From the NCBI GenBank assembly GCA_003281335.1, contig QCCG01000005.1, positions 37,494-101,493 of the forward strand: 64,000 nt of DNA, given 5' to 3'. Positions 54,660 to 64,000 of this stretch are shown here, in pieces. Each line of letters opens with the position of its first letter. The stretch's first letter is position 1. Below the pieces are notes generated by a model, which saw only the letters and a list, made by a program, of their open reading frames with translations, did no database searches and was not told the DNA's origin. Position numbers and translations under genes: made by a program. Source of the stretch: Prochlorococcus sp. AG-347-K19. GTDB taxonomy: Bacteria > Cyanobacteriota > Cyanobacteriia > PCC-6307 > Cyanobiaceae.

Positions 54660-56300
54660 TTGAGTACTCATTTTTATACACATTTGGCGACACAAATGTT
54701 GGGAACTTTGGGAGCTGGTTTGTCTAATTTTCCTTGGTTGTCTGCTTCAATTTTATTTCCAATTGGTAGTGCATTTGTGATACCTTTTTTCCCAGATAAA
54801 GGGGATGGCAAAGAGGTGAGATGGTTTGCATTGTCTGTTGCATTAATAACTTTTTTAATAACTGTAGGTTCATATATAAATGGCTTTGATATTAGTAATG
54901 AAAATGTTCAACTGAAAGAAAATATTAGTTGGCTTCCTGATTTAGGTCTTACTTGGTCTGTTGGGGCTGATGGCATCTCTATGCCGTTAATATTATTGAC
55001 TAGTTTTATAACTGCTTTAGCAGTTCTTGCTGCATGGCCAGTCAAGTTCAAATCAAAGTTATTTTTCTTTTTAATATTGGTTATGGATGGTGGGCAAATC
55101 GCTGTGTTTGCCGTACAAGATATGCTTTTATTCTTTCTAACTTGGGAACTTGAGTTAATTCCAGTTTATTTATTACTGGCTATATGGGGTGGCAAAAATC
55201 GACAGTATGCAGCAACAAAATTCATTATCTATACAGCTGGCAGTTCTATCTTCATTCTTCTGGCAGCGTTAGCAATGGGTTTCTATGGTACAGAAATTCC
55301 TAACTTTGAGTTTTCTCACTTGGCAGCTCAAGATTTTAGTCAAAAATTCCAAATATTTTGTTACGTAGGGCTTTTAATTGCATTTGGGGTAAAACTACCA
55401 ATAGTACCTCTTCATACTTGGCTTCCAGATGCTCATGGTGAGGCTACAGCTCCTGTTCATATGCTTCTAGCAGGAATTTTATTAAAAATGGGAGGATATG
55501 CTCTTTTAAGGTTTAATGCACAATTGTTACCTGTTGCTCATGCCCAATTTGCCCCATTATTAATCGTGCTTGGGGTAGTCAATATAATTTATGCTGCATT
55601 AACTTCTTTTGCTCAAAGAAATCTTAAAAGAAAAATTGCATACAGTTCGATAAGTCATATGGGTTTCGTTCTTATTGGGATAGGCAGTTTTAGTAGCCTT
55701 GGAACAAGTGGAGCTATGCTGCAAATGGTTAGTCATGGGTTAATTGGTGCAAGTTTATTTTTTCTTGTTGGTGCCACCTATGACAGAACAAAGACTCTTA
55801 AACTTGATGAAATGAGTGGTGTAGGACAAAAAATGAGAATCATGTTTGCCCTTTGGACTGCTTGCTCTTTGGCTTCCCTAGCTTTGCCTGGCATGAGTGG
55901 TTTTGTTTCCGAATTAATGGTATTTACAGGATTTGTTACTGATGAAGTGTATACCCTTCCTTTTAGAATAGTGATGGCTTCTTTAGCTGCTATCGGTGTA
56001 ATACTTACTCCTATTTATCTACTTTCAATGTTGCGAGAAATTTTCTTTGGTAAAGAAAATCCTAAATTAATCGAAGAAAGAAAACTTATAGATGCAGAGC
56101 CAAGGGAAGTTTATATTATTGCTTGTTTACTTTTACCGATTATTGGAATAGGTTTGTATCCAAGATTAATTACTGAAAGTTATATTGCATCTATCAATAA
56201 TTTGGTCGATCGGGATTTAACTGCAGTTAAATCTGCCGTGAAAACAAGTATTTTTTCAGGACCTAAAACAAATGAAATAATAAAAGCTCCAACAATATAA
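54660..56300 (+). CDS. ndhD: NDH-1 subunit 4 (NdhD)
   Basis: NdhD is a proton-pumping membrane subunit next to NdhF. The 546-residue protein has [27 protein letters not shown] residues near 163-185, [22 protein letters not shown] near 256 and [16 protein letters not shown] near 330. The first in-frame start is TTG at 54660; ATG at 54696 is an alternative that would drop 12 residues. It follows ndhF by 85 bases on the same strand, as is common in picocyanobacteria. Confidence 0.95.
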   Translation: MSTHFYTHLATQMLGTLGAGLSNFPWLSASILFPIGSAFVIPFFPDKGDGKEVRWFALSVALITFLITVGSYINGFDISNENVQLKENISWLPDLGLTWSVGADGISMPLILLTSFITALAVLAAWPVKFKSKLFFFLILVMDGGQIAVFAVQDMLLFFLTWELELIPVYLLLAIWGGKNRQYAATKFIIYTAGSSIFILLAALAMGFYGTEIPNFEFSHLAAQDFSQKFQIFCYVGLLIAFGVKLPIVPLHTWLPDAHGEATAPVHMLLAGILLKMGGYALLRFNAQLLPVAHAQFAPLLIVLGVVNIIYAALTSFAQRNLKRKIAYSSISHMGFVLIGIGSFSSLGTSGAMLQMVSHGLIGASLFFLVGATYDRTKTLKLDEMSGVGQKMRIMFALWTACSLASLALPGMSGFVSELMVFTGFVTDEVYTLPFRIVMASLAAIGVILTPIYLLSMLREIFFGKENPKLIEERKLIDAEPREVYIIACLLLPIIGIGLYPRLITESYIASINNLVDRDLTAVKSAVKTSIFSGPKTNEIIKAPTI

Positions 56301-56423
56301 TTTTTTAAATTAATGCAATATTGTTTGGCATTAAATAAATTAAAAGATATCTTGTGATTAGATTTTATATATTTCAAAATATCTTATTTCAATTCTATTG
56401 ATAAGCAACAATTAGGCCCTAGA

Positions 56424-57245
56424 TTGTTGATTAAGTTTCTTCAAGACGCTGCAGGTAAAGGTGAGCTTGATCCATGGGATATTGATGTAATAAGTGTAAT
56501 TGATAGTTTTTTAGAGCAATATACAAATAATTTTAAGCAATCTTCTAATAATCAAATCTCATATCATAAGGATTTAGCTGAGACTAGCGAAGCATTTTTT
56601 GCTGCTTCCGTACTAGTTAATCTTAAGGCTCAGGTTTTAGAATCTGATATTTTTAGAGAAAATTCTTCAGATTTTGAAGATGAATTTGATTTGGATGATC
56701 AAGATTGGATTGATAAAGAATTTGATATTCCAAAATATCCTGAAAAATATCTAAGAAGAAGATCAATTGCACAACCAATTCTTAAACGTACAACAACATT
56801 GGGAGAACTTGTTAGTCAGTTAGAGTCCATAGCAGAAGTTATAGAAACTCAAGATCTTCTGCTTATGAAGAGAAAAAGAAATAAAAAATATTCTGATAAG
56901 GCTTTAATTTCTCAAGTAAAATCTTTAGCACATCGCGAGAAACTTCCAGAAACAACTAAAGCACTAGGGAAATTTATTGAAGGATGGGAAAAAGCATTAC
57001 AGTGGACAGATTTTGAATATTTAGTCAAAAAATGGCAAACAGTTGTAAAAAATGATTTAGATAAAGATCGTTTGGGAGTTTTTTGGGCTTTGCTTTTTTT
57101 ATCATCTGAAAATAAAATTGAAATTAAACAAATTAATTCTTTATATGGTCCTATTCAAATTAAAAGAATAATACCTGATGGTGGCTTAGCTCAATTGCCT
57201 ATAGAAAATCTTGAGGTAAGTAATGTCTCTACCTCTGTTGCTTAG
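56424..57245 (+). CDS. scpA: Segregation and condensation protein A
   Basis: ScpA is the kleisin that bridges SMC heads in chromosome condensation. The protein has the N-terminal LLIKFLQDAAGKGELDPWDIDVISV pattern in its first 25 residues, a variable acidic centre (about 80-115) and a C-terminal winged-helix region (about 205-265) with VFWALLFLSSENKIEI. The first accepted start is TTG 56424 (273 residues). The frame stays open upstream and a family-like start (residues IDKQQLGPR, with ATT at 56397) may add nine residues. A separate scpB is not in the window. Confidence 0.88.
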   Translation: MLIKFLQDAAGKGELDPWDIDVISVIDSFLEQYTNNFKQSSNNQISYHKDLAETSEAFFAASVLVNLKAQVLESDIFRENSSDFEDEFDLDDQDWIDKEFDIPKYPEKYLRRRSIAQPILKRTTTLGELVSQLESIAEVIETQDLLLMKRKRNKKYSDKALISQVKSLAHREKLPETTKALGKFIEGWEKALQWTDFEYLVKKWQTVVKNDLDKDRLGVFWALLFLSSENKIEIKQINSLYGPIQIKRIIPDGGLAQLPIENLEVSNVSTSVA

Positions 57246-57292
57246 AAGCTTAATAGTAATAACGTATAATTTTTAAAAATGGTTTTGAATTT

Positions 57293-58471
57293 ATGAAGGC
57301 AATGATACTTGCGGCAGGTAAAGGCACACGTGTTCAGCCAATTACACATGTTATTCCAAAACCGATGATTCCGATTTTGCAAAAACCTGTTATGGAGTTT
57401 CTATTGGAACTTTTAAGGGAACATAACTTTAAGGAAATAATGGTAAATGTTTCTCATCTGGCTGAGGAAATTGAAAACTATTTTAGGGACGGGCAAAGAT
57501 TTGGAGTAGAAATTGCTTATAGTTTTGAAGGAAGAATTGAAGATGGAGAATTAATAGGTGATGCTCTGGGATCCGCAGGAGGATTAAAAAAAATTCAGGA
57601 TTTTCAAAATTTCTTTGATGAAACTTTTGTTGTTTTATGTGGTGATGCTTTAGTTGATTTAGATTTAACTCAAGCTGTTAAAAAACATAAGCAGAAAGGA
57701 GCTATTGCGAGCTTAATAACAAAGAAGGTAACTAAAGATCAAGTATCAAGTTATGGTGTCGTAGTTTCTGATGAAAATGGTCGAATAAAGGCTTTTCAGG
57801 AGAAGCCAACAGTTGATCAAGCTTTGAGCGACTCTATAAATACAGGAATTTATCTTTTCGAACCCGAAATTTTTAATTACATACCTTCAGGAGAGAAATT
57901 TGATATTGGAGCTGATCTTTTCCCTAAACTTGTTGAGATGAATTTACCATTTTTTGCATTACCAATGGATTTTGAATGGGTAGATATTGGAAAAGTTCCT
58001 GATTATTGGAGTGCTATTAGAAATGTATTGCAAGGTAAGGTAAGACAAGTGCAAATACCAGGTAAGGAAATAAAACCAGGAGTTTTTACCGGTTTAAATG
58101 TAGCAGCTAACTGGGAAAAGGTTAATATTACCGGGCCGGTTTATATAGGAGGAATGACTAGGATAGAGGATGGAGCAACTATTATTGGCCCTTCTATGAT
58201 TGGACCAAGTTGTTGCATTTGCGAGGGAGCAACTATAGATAACTCAATTATTTTTGATTATTCTAAAATTGGTAAAGGTGTGCGACTTATGGATAAGTTA
58301 GTGTTTGGTAAATATTGTGTTGGAAAAAATGGAGATCATTTTGATTTGCAAGATGCATCTTTAGATTGGTTAATTACGGATTCAAGAAGATCTGATTTAA
58401 CTGAGCCATCGCCTCAGCAGAAAGCTATGGCGGAATTATTAGGTACTGATTTGATTAATATTCCAGACTAA
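57293..58471 (+). CDS. Sugar-1-phosphate nucleotidyltransferase (mannose-1-P guanylyltransferase type)
   Basis: This 392-residue protein has a nucleotidyltransferase domain (about 1-235). It starts MILAAGKGTRVQPIT, with KPMIPILQKP near 23 and LCGDALVDLDL near 113. A left-handed beta-helix follows (about 255-340) with hexapeptide-like ITGPVYIGG and IIGPSMIGPS repeats. The C-terminal tail is short. It makes an NDP-sugar; GDP-mannose or (d)TDP-glucose-type donors are the likely product, but the choice cannot be made from sequence. It overlaps metF by 17 bases at its 3' end. Confidence 0.87.
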   Translation: MKAMILAAGKGTRVQPITHVIPKPMIPILQKPVMEFLLELLREHNFKEIMVNVSHLAEEIENYFRDGQRFGVEIAYSFEGRIEDGELIGDALGSAGGLKKIQDFQNFFDETFVVLCGDALVDLDLTQAVKKHKQKGAIASLITKKVTKDQVSSYGVVVSDENGRIKAFQEKPTVDQALSDSINTGIYLFEPEIFNYIPSGEKFDIGADLFPKLVEMNLPFFALPMDFEWVDIGKVPDYWSAIRNVLQGKVRQVQIPGKEIKPGVFTGLNVAANWEKVNITGPVYIGGMTRIEDGATIIGPSMIGPSCCICEGATIDNSIIFDYSKIGKGVRLMDKLVFGKYCVGKNGDHFDLQDASLDWLITDSRRSDLTEPSPQQKAMAELLGTDLINIPD

Positions 58472-59345
58472 GATCAGCTTTTTCAATAATCTCAGGAATT
58501 AAATGCTCTGCTTTTACGGCCATAAGATGAATGCCACTCGCGATATTAATAAAATCATGAGCTTGTTCAGCTGCAATTTTGATACCTTCTTGTAATGGGT
58601 CTTTAGCATCTTTAAGACGATTTATGATATTTTCAGGGATGTTTGCGCCTGGAACGTATTTGTTTATAAAGAGAGCGTTTTTGTAAGATTTTAATAGGAA
58701 TACACCTGCAATTACAGGAATTTCAAGAGGATTGCTAATTTTTTCACAAAACTCTCTCAAATTTTCTTTTTCCATAACCATTTGAGTTTGTATGAATCCA
58801 GCTCCAGCTTCTTTTTTCTTTTTCATTCTATTTTCTAAACTTCTTTGATTTTTACAACTTGGATCAGCTGCAGCACCTGCAAAAATAAATGTTTTTTTAT
58901 CGGAAAGTTCTCCTAGAGTTGGATCAATTCCTTTGTTGAAGGCCTGAATTTGTTGAAGCAATCTAACTGACTCAAACTCATGTACAGCCTTGGCATCATG
59001 TTGATCCCCAGCTTTTACTGAATCACCAGTAATGCATAAGATGTTTCTAATTCCTAAAGCATTTGCTCCTAAGATGTCTGATTGTAAAGCAATTTTATTA
59101 CGATCTCTGCAAGAAATTTGCATTACTGGTTCTATCCCATTTTCCAGTAATAGTTTAGACATTGCTAAGCTGCACATTCTCATTACAGCTCTGCTTCCAT
59201 CGGTAATGTTAACAGCATGTACCTTATCTTTCAAAAGTTGTGCTATCTTAAGAGATCTTATGGGGCTTCCACCCCTTGGCGGCATTAACTCTGCCGTTAT
59301 AACTTTAGATCTTTTTTCTAAAGTCTGCTGAAGTTTTGATTTCAA
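58455..59345 (-). CDS. metF: Methylenetetrahydrofolate reductase
   Basis: MetF reduces 5,10-methylene-THF to 5-methyl-THF for methionine synthesis. The 296-residue TIM-barrel flavoprotein has VITAELMPPRGGS at the start, an NITDGSRAVMRMCSLA segment near 47, ILCITGDS near 103 and GAGFIQTQMVME near 186. It is 296 residues, the normal bacterial size. It starts 77 bases from the divergent PedR-like gene and overlaps the sugar nucleotidyltransferase by 17 bases at its end. Confidence 0.92.
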   Translation of the reverse strand: MKSKLQQTLEKRSKVITAELMPPRGGSPIRSLKIAQLLKDKVHAVNITDGSRAVMRMCSLAMSKLLLENGIEPVMQISCRDRNKIALQSDILGANALGIRNILCITGDSVKAGDQHDAKAVHEFESVRLLQQIQAFNKGIDPTLGELSDKKTFIFAGAAADPSCKNQRSLENRMKKKKEAGAGFIQTQMVMEKENLREFCEKISNPLEIPVIAGVFLLKSYKNALFINKYVPGANIPENIINRLKDAKDPLQEGIKIAAEQAHDFINIASGIHLMAVKAEHLIPEIIEKADLSLEY

Positions 59346-59422
59346 TTGCTTTTGTTTCCTAGTTGGTTAACAAGTTTACTGAGATTGCTAAACTCAATTA
59401 ATATAAAAAAGGAACTGTTTAA

Positions 59423-59701
59423 ATGCAAATGGTTGAAGAAGAAGTAAACAACATTGATATGATGGGTCTCTCAGCAAGAGAGATGGAAATCATTGATCTC
59501 GTAGCTGATGGGCTTACAAATCAAGAGATTGCGGTAAAGCTAACTATTAGTAAAAGAACTGTTGATAATCATGTAAGTAATATGTTTACAAAAACTGGTT
59601 CTAAAAACAGAGTAGCACTTTTGAATTGGGCAATGGACAACGGCAAGATCTGTAGAGATGGATTTAATTGTTGTACACTCCCAGACTCTGATCAAAATTA
59701 G
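59423..59701 (+). CDS. Small LuxR-type regulator, PedR-like
   Basis: This 92-residue protein is almost only a LuxR/NarL helix-turn-helix (about 13-75): LSAREMEIIDLVADGLTNQE and SKRTVDNHVSNMFTKTG. There is no receiver domain. Cysteines near 77, 83 and 84 lie in the short tail (GFNCCTLP). Size and tail resemble cyanobacterial PedR, a redox-responsive regulator tuned by thioredoxin. AAGGA lies about 10 bases upstream of the ATG. The 3' end overlaps a convergent ORF by 38 bases. Confidence 0.75.
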   Translation: MQMVEEEVNNIDMMGLSAREMEIIDLVADGLTNQEIAVKLTISKRTVDNHVSNMFTKTGSKNRVALLNWAMDNGKICRDGFNCCTLPDSDQN

Positions 59702-59852
59702 TATTGCCCTCTACTTTTTTTTTATCATTAGCCAGATCCATTAGACAATAATTTGTAGAACCTAATTCGAAGAGTTCAGCATATGCAATACATGCATCCT
59801 TGTCTGAATCAACAAATCTCAATATTCCTTCTTTGTCGTAAAGACCATACAT
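59664..59852 (-). CDS. Small conserved hypothetical protein (62 residues)
   Basis: This is a 62-residue soluble protein with an aromatic start (MYGLYDKEGILRFVDSD) and two cysteines near 21 and 36. The coherent composition and the absence of another gene in this space argue it is real. It converges with the PedR-like gene and overlaps it by 38 bases, so one transcript end is antisense to the other. I do not recognise a family. Confidence 0.6.
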   Translation of the reverse strand: MYGLYDKEGILRFVDSDKDACIAYAELFELGSTNYCLMDLANDKKKVEGNTNFDQSLGVYNN

Positions 59853-59942
59853 CTGAAGAAGATAAAAATTAGCTTGCTTAAATATAAAGAAAATATAAAG
59901 GATGAGTGGCTCCTTTGACTAGTTTCTTTTGAAAGTTGTTAA

Positions 59943-60416
59943 TTAGTCTTCTTTCCACTCTGAAAAAGGATTACTAGCCAGACTGAAATTAGAGTAATGG
60001 GTTAGTCCAGTTATTTCTTTTGAAATGAAAGAAGGAAGAAATAAATCTTCCTCTTCATTAGAGAGTTCAATTTCTGCAATTTCAAGTGGATAATTATTTT
60101 CTTTAAAGCAATCTATGATCCAAGATTTTTTTTCAATTTCTAAAAAGTATCTATCTTTTTTAATTGTATGTGAAATATTTGACATTATTGTTTCAGCATC
60201 ACTTCGTGGAATGGAGTATTCAAATTCAAAGTTGGTAAAGCCCTTGATATGTTTTTTAAGTGTAATTTTAGAGTTTTTGCCTTTAAGCCTAACTCTAATA
60301 ATCCAATCATCTATATTTTTAGATAAATATCCTTGTTCAATATAAATTTTTTTATTTATGAATTCTTTCCAATTATCATTTTTTATAAGAAATCTTCTTT
60401 CTATCTCTAAGGCCAT
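59943..60416 (-). CDS. CYTH-domain phosphatase/phosphohydrolase
   Basis: This 157-residue protein has the CYTH tunnel fold signature: N-terminal EIERRFL (the EXEXK-like motif), GYLSKNIDDWIIRVRLKG near 29 and ITLKKH near 51. Alternating acidic and basic strands follow. Bacterial CYTH proteins bind triphosphates or polyphosphate with divalent metals (triphosphatase, adenylate cyclase-like or inorganic tripolyphosphatase). It begins one base from the nadK stop on the same strand, suggesting co-transcription. Confidence 0.88.
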   Translation of the reverse strand: MALEIERRFLIKNDNWKEFINKKIYIEQGYLSKNIDDWIIRVRLKGKNSKITLKKHIKGFTNFEFEYSIPRSDAETIMSNISHTIKKDRYFLEIEKKSWIIDCFKENNYPLEIAEIELSNEEEDLFLPSFISKEITGLTHYSNFSLASNPFSEWKED

Positions 60417-61328
60417 TTAATTTTTGAAATTTTTTTGAGATAAATCACCTTTCCAATCTAGTTTTTTTATTAGGGTATTATAGTAACTTGTGCCTTTTTT
60501 AAATTTTATTATTTTGCAGGGTGATTGCCCTTTTATGATCTCACAATAGTAATTTTCCTTAATGGTCATACATTTTGAACCGTCTCTCCATAATTTAATT
60601 TCCCCTTTACTTTTTTCTACAGGTTTTATGATTACCTTACTTGTGTTTGGTATAACTATTGGTCTACTAGCCAAACTCATCGGGCAAATAGGGTTAATTA
60701 TCATTGCATCAATATTAGGATGTACTATTGGCCCCCCTGCGGCCATTGAGTAGGCTGTTGAACCAGTAGATGTAGATATGATTAATCCATCACCTTTGTA
60801 TTCATTTACCTTCTCGTTATCTATTTCAATTTGTATTTGGTTGGTGGGAGAAATGTCTTCTTCAACAGATTTAAAATAAAAATCATTGAGAGCATCGTAG
60901 CTTTTTATAATCTTTTTCTCAGAACTTGTCCCATTAATACAAACATTACAATTTAATCTATTACGAAAATCAATTTTATATTCTTCGTTTTCAAGGATTT
61001 CAATAAAAGATTTGTCAAACAAAAAATCTTTTTCTTGCGTAAGGAAACCGAGATTGCCACCAATATTAATGCTCAACAAAGGAATATCATAATCAGCTAA
61101 AGCATTTGCACATTTAAGGAAGGTTCCATCTCCACCAAGAACTATGCCAATATTTGGTTGTAATTTAACATTATAAAAATATTTTTCAATTTCATCTTTA
61201 TAAAAATCACTTTCAATTCTTTTTGAGTTAATATTTTTTGCTTTGAGTACTTCTTCGCAGAATTTTGAGGCCTCTCGAGCTATAGAACTATCTGAACGAT
61301 ATATAATGAGCACTAATGAAAGTTTCAT
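60417..61328 (-). CDS. nadK: NAD kinase
   Basis: NadK phosphorylates NAD to NADP. The 303-residue protein has the GGDGTFL motif at about residues 65-71, a [10 protein letters not shown] segment near 91 and [22 protein letters not shown] near 179-200. Its start is nine bases after ndhE on the same strand and its stop abuts the CYTH gene. It thus sits in the ndhA-I-G-E-nadK-CYTH run and may be expressed with NDH-1. Confidence 0.94.
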   Translation of the reverse strand: MKLSLVLIIYRSDSSIAREASKFCEEVLKAKNINSKRIESDFYKDEIEKYFYNVKLQPNIGIVLGGDGTFLKCANALADYDIPLLSINIGGNLGFLTQEKDFLFDKSFIEILENEEYKIDFRNRLNCNVCINGTSSEKKIIKSYDALNDFYFKSVEEDISPTNQIQIEIDNEKVNEYKGDGLIISTSTGSTAYSMAAGGPIVHPNIDAMIINPICPMSLASRPIVIPNTSKVIIKPVEKSKGEIKLWRDGSKCMTIKENYYCEIIKGQSPCKIIKFKKGTSYYNTLIKKLDWKGDLSQKNFKN

Positions 61329-61337
61329 TTAGTGGTT

Positions 61338-61661
61338 TTACCATTTTAATAAATTAAAACTTTCCATATCCACAGTTACCCTATTCCTATAAAGAGATAA
61401 CAAGATAGCTAATCCAACTGCTGCTTCTGCGGCAGCAACAGTAATTACAAAAATTGTAAAAACTTGTCCTTGAATTAAATTATTATCAACATAGGAAGAA
61501 AAAGCCATTAAGTTTATATTTACGGCATTAAGCATTAACTCAATGCTCATAAGAACTCTTACTGCATTTCTGCTATTTAATAATCCCCAAATCCCAATAC
61601 AAAATAGTGCTGAAGATACTATTAAAAATGCCTGAATAGGAATTGATTCTAAACTCATCAT
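61338..61661 (-). CDS. ndhE: NDH-1 subunit 4L (NdhE)
   Basis: NdhE is the small three-helix membrane subunit (NuoK homologue). The 107-residue protein has three hydrophobic segments and the motif LMSIELMLNAVNINLMAFS near 36-54 with the conserved acidic residue, then FVITVAAAEAAVGLAILL near 74. It follows ndhG by 15 bases and precedes nadK by nine bases. Confidence 0.96.
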   Translation of the reverse strand: MMSLESIPIQAFLIVSSALFCIGIWGLLNSRNAVRVLMSIELMLNAVNINLMAFSSYVDNNLIQGQVFTIFVITVAAAEAAVGLAILLSLYRNRVTVDMESFNLLKW

Positions 61662-61676
61662 AAGAAAGGTAAAAGG

Positions 61677-62276
61677 TTAATTTTTATTTGTAAGTAATGG
61701 TTCTGATGATTTTTCAATTAACTCTTGATCAACAGGTAATCCAGTGGAAATATCTTTGCTCATTACATCTCTTCTAGCTAAGACGATAGCTCCAATCATT
61801 GCCATTAAAAGTAAAACTGATGCTACTTCAAATGGGAGTAAATAATCACTAAATAGATGTTCACCAATTCTGATGGTTGATTCTTCTCCAATGGAGTTTT
61901 GAGGACTTGATAGGCTCCATACATTAGTTAGGTCAACTCTTATTAAAAGGCTTAGCAGGGTTAAACATATTGATGTTGATATGATTCTTCTTGATTTAAT
62001 GTCATTTATGGGCTTTAAATCTTCTTTTTTATTGACTAGCATTATCGCAAAGATTATTAATACATTAACTGCACCCACATAAACTAAAACTTGTGCTGCA
62101 GCAACAAAACTTGCATTTAAAAGAAGATATAATCCTGCCACACTCATGAAAACTCCTCCTAGAAGAAAGGCTGAATAAACAATACTTTCGAGTAATACAA
62201 CTCCAAGTGCTCCGATAAGGATAACTAAAGATAAAATTGTAAAACAAATAATTTGAGTTGTTATTGCAATGGACAT
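61677..62276 (-). CDS. ndhG: NDH-1 subunit 6 (NdhG)
   Basis: NdhG is a membrane subunit (NuoJ homologue). The 199-residue protein has five hydrophobic segments (about 6-28, 33-50, 62-80, 95-113 and 148-166). It carries the conserved QVLVYVGAVNVLIIFAIML near 62-80. The C-terminal 30 residues are polar. It is 13 bases after ndhI and 15 bases before ndhE in the same operon. Confidence 0.95.
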   Translation of the reverse strand: MSIAITTQIICFTILSLVILIGALGVVLLESIVYSAFLLGGVFMSVAGLYLLLNASFVAAAQVLVYVGAVNVLIIFAIMLVNKKEDLKPINDIKSRRIISTSICLTLLSLLIRVDLTNVWSLSSPQNSIGEESTIRIGEHLFSDYLLPFEVASVLLLMAMIGAIVLARRDVMSKDISTGLPVDQELIEKSSEPLLTNKN

Positions 62277-62289
62277 AAATTAATGGAAA

Positions 62290-62916
62290 TTAATTGTTTG
62301 GTTTAGAAACTTTATCTTTATTTTCATTGGATTCTGGCCTCATCCAATCATAGACTTCTTCTGGTAATTTACCAACTCTAGTATCTGAAGCTGGGATTTC
62401 ATGAGGGTCCATGACACCTTTAGGAAGGTAGGCAAGTTCTCTTAGAGGTTTAACTGAAGGATCTGTTGTAACGTTTGTAGGTAACCTACCAAGTGCAACA
62501 TTATCAAAATTTAGATTATGTCTGTCAAAAGTAGCTAACTCATATTCTTCGGTCATTGAAAGACAATTAGTTGGACAATATTCAACACAATTTCCACAAA
62601 ATATACAAACTCCAAAATCAATAGAATAATTTCTTAGTTCCTTTTTTTTGGTTTCTTTGTTCATTACCCAATCAACGACTGGTAAATTTATGGGACATAC
62701 TCTCACGCAAACCTCACAAGCAATACATTTATCAAATTCATAATGTATTCTTCCTCTATATCTTTCAGAAGGTATTAATTTTTCATATGGATACTGGACA
62801 GTAACAGGTCTTCTTCTAAGATGATCAAAAGTGACTGATAAACCATTGTATAAATATTTGCCAGCATTAAGTGCTTCTTTGATATAGCTATTTATTTGTT
62901 GAAGGAAATTTTTCAT
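62290..62916 (-). CDS. ndhI: NDH-1 subunit I
   Basis: NdhI carries two [4Fe-4S] clusters that pass electrons towards plastoquinone. The 208-residue protein has two ferredoxin motifs: Cys64, Cys67, Cys70 and Cys74 ([12 protein letters not shown]), and Cys104, Cys107, Cys110 and Cys114 ([12 protein letters not shown]). An amphipathic N-terminal region binds the membrane arm. It is 68 bases after ndhA and 13 bases before ndhG. Confidence 0.97.
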   Translation of the reverse strand: MKNFLQQINSYIKEALNAGKYLYNGLSVTFDHLRRRPVTVQYPYEKLIPSERYRGRIHYEFDKCIACEVCVRVCPINLPVVDWVMNKETKKKELRNYSIDFGVCIFCGNCVEYCPTNCLSMTEEYELATFDRHNLNFDNVALGRLPTNVTTDPSVKPLRELAYLPKGVMDPHEIPASDTRVGKLPEEVYDWMRPESNENKDKVSKPNN

Positions 62917-62984
62917 TTTGAAGAATTTACTTAGTTATTTTATTTTAGTGGATTAATTTATAATTTAAGTATTTTTACTTAAGT

Positions 62985-63998
62985 TTAACCACCAAAGAAT
63001 TGAGGAAAAGCAAGTTTTAAACCTGCAGTTATCAAAAGATTAGCAAGAGAAATTGGAAGAAGAAACTTCCATCCTAGATCTAATAGTTGATCTATTCTTA
63101 CTCTAGGAGTTGTCCAACGTAATAATATTGCAATGAAAACTAAAAGATATGCTTTCAATACAGTCATTACAATTCCTATTGATGCAGTGAAAACCTGTAT
63201 GAAGGGTGAATTAATTGGCAAATTTAGAAACTTAGCTATTAATTCAACTGGAATAGGAAAACCCCATCCTCCCAAATAAAGAATTGATACCAATAAAGCT
63301 GAAAGGATTAAATTAATGTAACTACCAAGGTAGAACAATGCGAATTTCATTCCTGCATATTCAGTTTGATATCCTGCAACTAATTCTTCTTCGGCTTCGG
63401 GTAAGTCAAATGGAAGTCTCTCACATTCCGCTAGAGCACAGATCCAAAAGACTATAAAACCGACTGGTTGTCTCCATATATTCCAACTTAGGATTCCAGC
63501 ACCACTTTGTTGGTTGACAATGTCAATGGTACTTAGAGAATTTGTCATTAGTACGATAGCTAGTACAGATAAGGCTAGAGGGATTTCATAACTTATTGAT
63601 TGAGCTGCTGCTCTTAGACCTCCTAATAAAGAATACTTATTATTTGATGCATATCCGCTCATAAGAAGTCCAATTGGCTGGATACTGCTTAAAGCGATCC
63701 ATAGGAAAATTCCAATACCTACGTTACTTATTAAAAGGTTTTGTCCAAAAGGGACAATTAACCAGGACAGAATGACTGGGACAAGAACTAAAATAGGTCC
63801 TGCTGTGAAGAGAATTCCATCCGCTTTGGCAGGAATAATATCCTCTTTGACAAGTAACTTAAGACCATCTGCTATTGGTTGAAGGACACCAAGTGCTCCT
63901 GCATATTCAGGCCCTATTCTTTGTTGAGCAGCAGCAGAAATTTTTCTTTCAAGCCAAACTGTTACTAAAACTCCAACAACTGCCGCTACCAAAACCAA
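62985..63998 (-). CDS. ndhA: NDH-1 subunit 1 (NdhA), N-terminus beyond the window
   Basis: NdhA (NuoH homologue) forms the quinone-binding junction of the membrane arm. The visible 337 residues include [23 protein letters not shown] near the start, [28 protein letters not shown] near 190-215 (split by loops) and the final membrane helices. NdhA is normally about 370 residues, so roughly 30-35 residues lie beyond the right edge. The frame is open to the end and the apparent TTG start is internal. It heads the ndhA-I-G-E cluster as seen here. Confidence 0.95.
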   Translation of the reverse strand: MVLVAAVVGVLVTVWLERKISAAAQQRIGPEYAGALGVLQPIADGLKLLVKEDIIPAKADGILFTAGPILVLVPVILSWLIVPFGQNLLISNVGIGIFLWIALSSIQPIGLLMSGYASNNKYSLLGGLRAAAQSISYEIPLALSVLAIVLMTNSLSTIDIVNQQSGAGILSWNIWRQPVGFIVFWICALAECERLPFDLPEAEEELVAGYQTEYAGMKFALFYLGSYINLILSALLVSILYLGGWGFPIPVELIAKFLNLPINSPFIQVFTASIGIVMTVLKAYLLVFIAILLRWTTPRVRIDQLLDLGWKFLLPISLANLLITAGLKLAFPQFFGG

Positions 63999-64000
63999 AA

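Overview
The window is a piece of a small, A/T-rich picocyanobacterial chromosome. It almost certainly comes from a high-light-adapted Prochlorococcus: plastid-type genes (ycf3, ycf34, a Ycf33/DUF751 gene, NDH-1 subunits), plant-type carotenoid desaturases, RpaA and RpaB, a 48-residue high-light-inducible protein, a PetL-like mini-protein, very short intergenic gaps and many TTG/GTG starts. I cannot name the strain. Nearly everything looks like core genome. I see no IS element, integrase, rRNA, CRISPR array or phage gene.

Layout. 1-2.4 kb: the end of a Trk/Ktr cation channel and its RCK regulator, a ribbon-helix-helix protein facing a divergent unknown gene across an inverted repeat, an orphan Nif11-like peptide, and an antisense membrane microprotein. 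2.4-11.5 kb: an ABC-F ATPase, a 47-residue twin-CX3C protein, HtrA protease, DUF2973, an Hli protein, YihY, and an operon of radical-SAM DUF512, TolC and IMPase. 11.7-20.5 kb: a membrane protein with nadB, VKOR-thioredoxin, rimO, petL-like, a FemAB-like acyltransferase, a RibD-like reductase coupled to a tandem PTPS protein, and aroK. 20.5-31.9 kb: Crr7-like, a lumenal protein, GST, DUF751-rbfA-hemD, crtQ with an SRPBCC gene, A-type Fe-S carrier-TPR-lipid-A-synthase-like, ndhO, a DnaJ protein, cysK, and UPF0367 with an ECF-type ATPase. 32.0-33.2 kb: tRNA-Asn, its terminator, a duplicated promoter-like block, and one isolated unknown gene. 33.2-47.3 kb: rpaA, tmk-holB with a copper ATPase, ycf3, radA, rpaB-plsX-fabH-fabD-plsC, tsaB, ycf34, a CCA/poly(A) polymerase and an RRM protein. 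47.3-56.3 kb: pds-crtB, ndhM-DUF3172, rbcR, an NnrU/Z-ISO-like protein, ndhF and ndhD. 56.4-64 kb: scpA, a sugar-nucleotide pyrophosphorylase, metF, a PedR-like regulator, CYTH, nadK and the ndhA-I-G-E cluster.

How the genes fit together. Eight clear NDH-1 subunits (A, D, E, F, G, I, M, O), plus a Crr7-like protein, lie in several clusters. They sit beside regulators of photosynthetic gene expression (RpaA, RpaB, RbcR, PedR-like). Most of the plant-like route from GGPP towards lycopene is present: CrtB, Pds, CrtQ and a Z-ISO-like protein. Fatty-acid and phospholipid initiation (PlsX, FabH, FabD, PlsC) is fused to the rpaB transcription unit with no spacing.

No classical large accessory system is visible. 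The most unusual items are small. They are the synuclein/LEA-like repeat extension on PlsX, the tandem PTPS protein with one half lacking its catalytic histidine, the orphan Nif11-like peptide with an antisense microprotein, the twin-CX3C microprotein, the duplicated promoter-like block after tRNA-Asn, the E-E-H repeat in NdhF, and a divergent gene pair whose start codons are one base apart.
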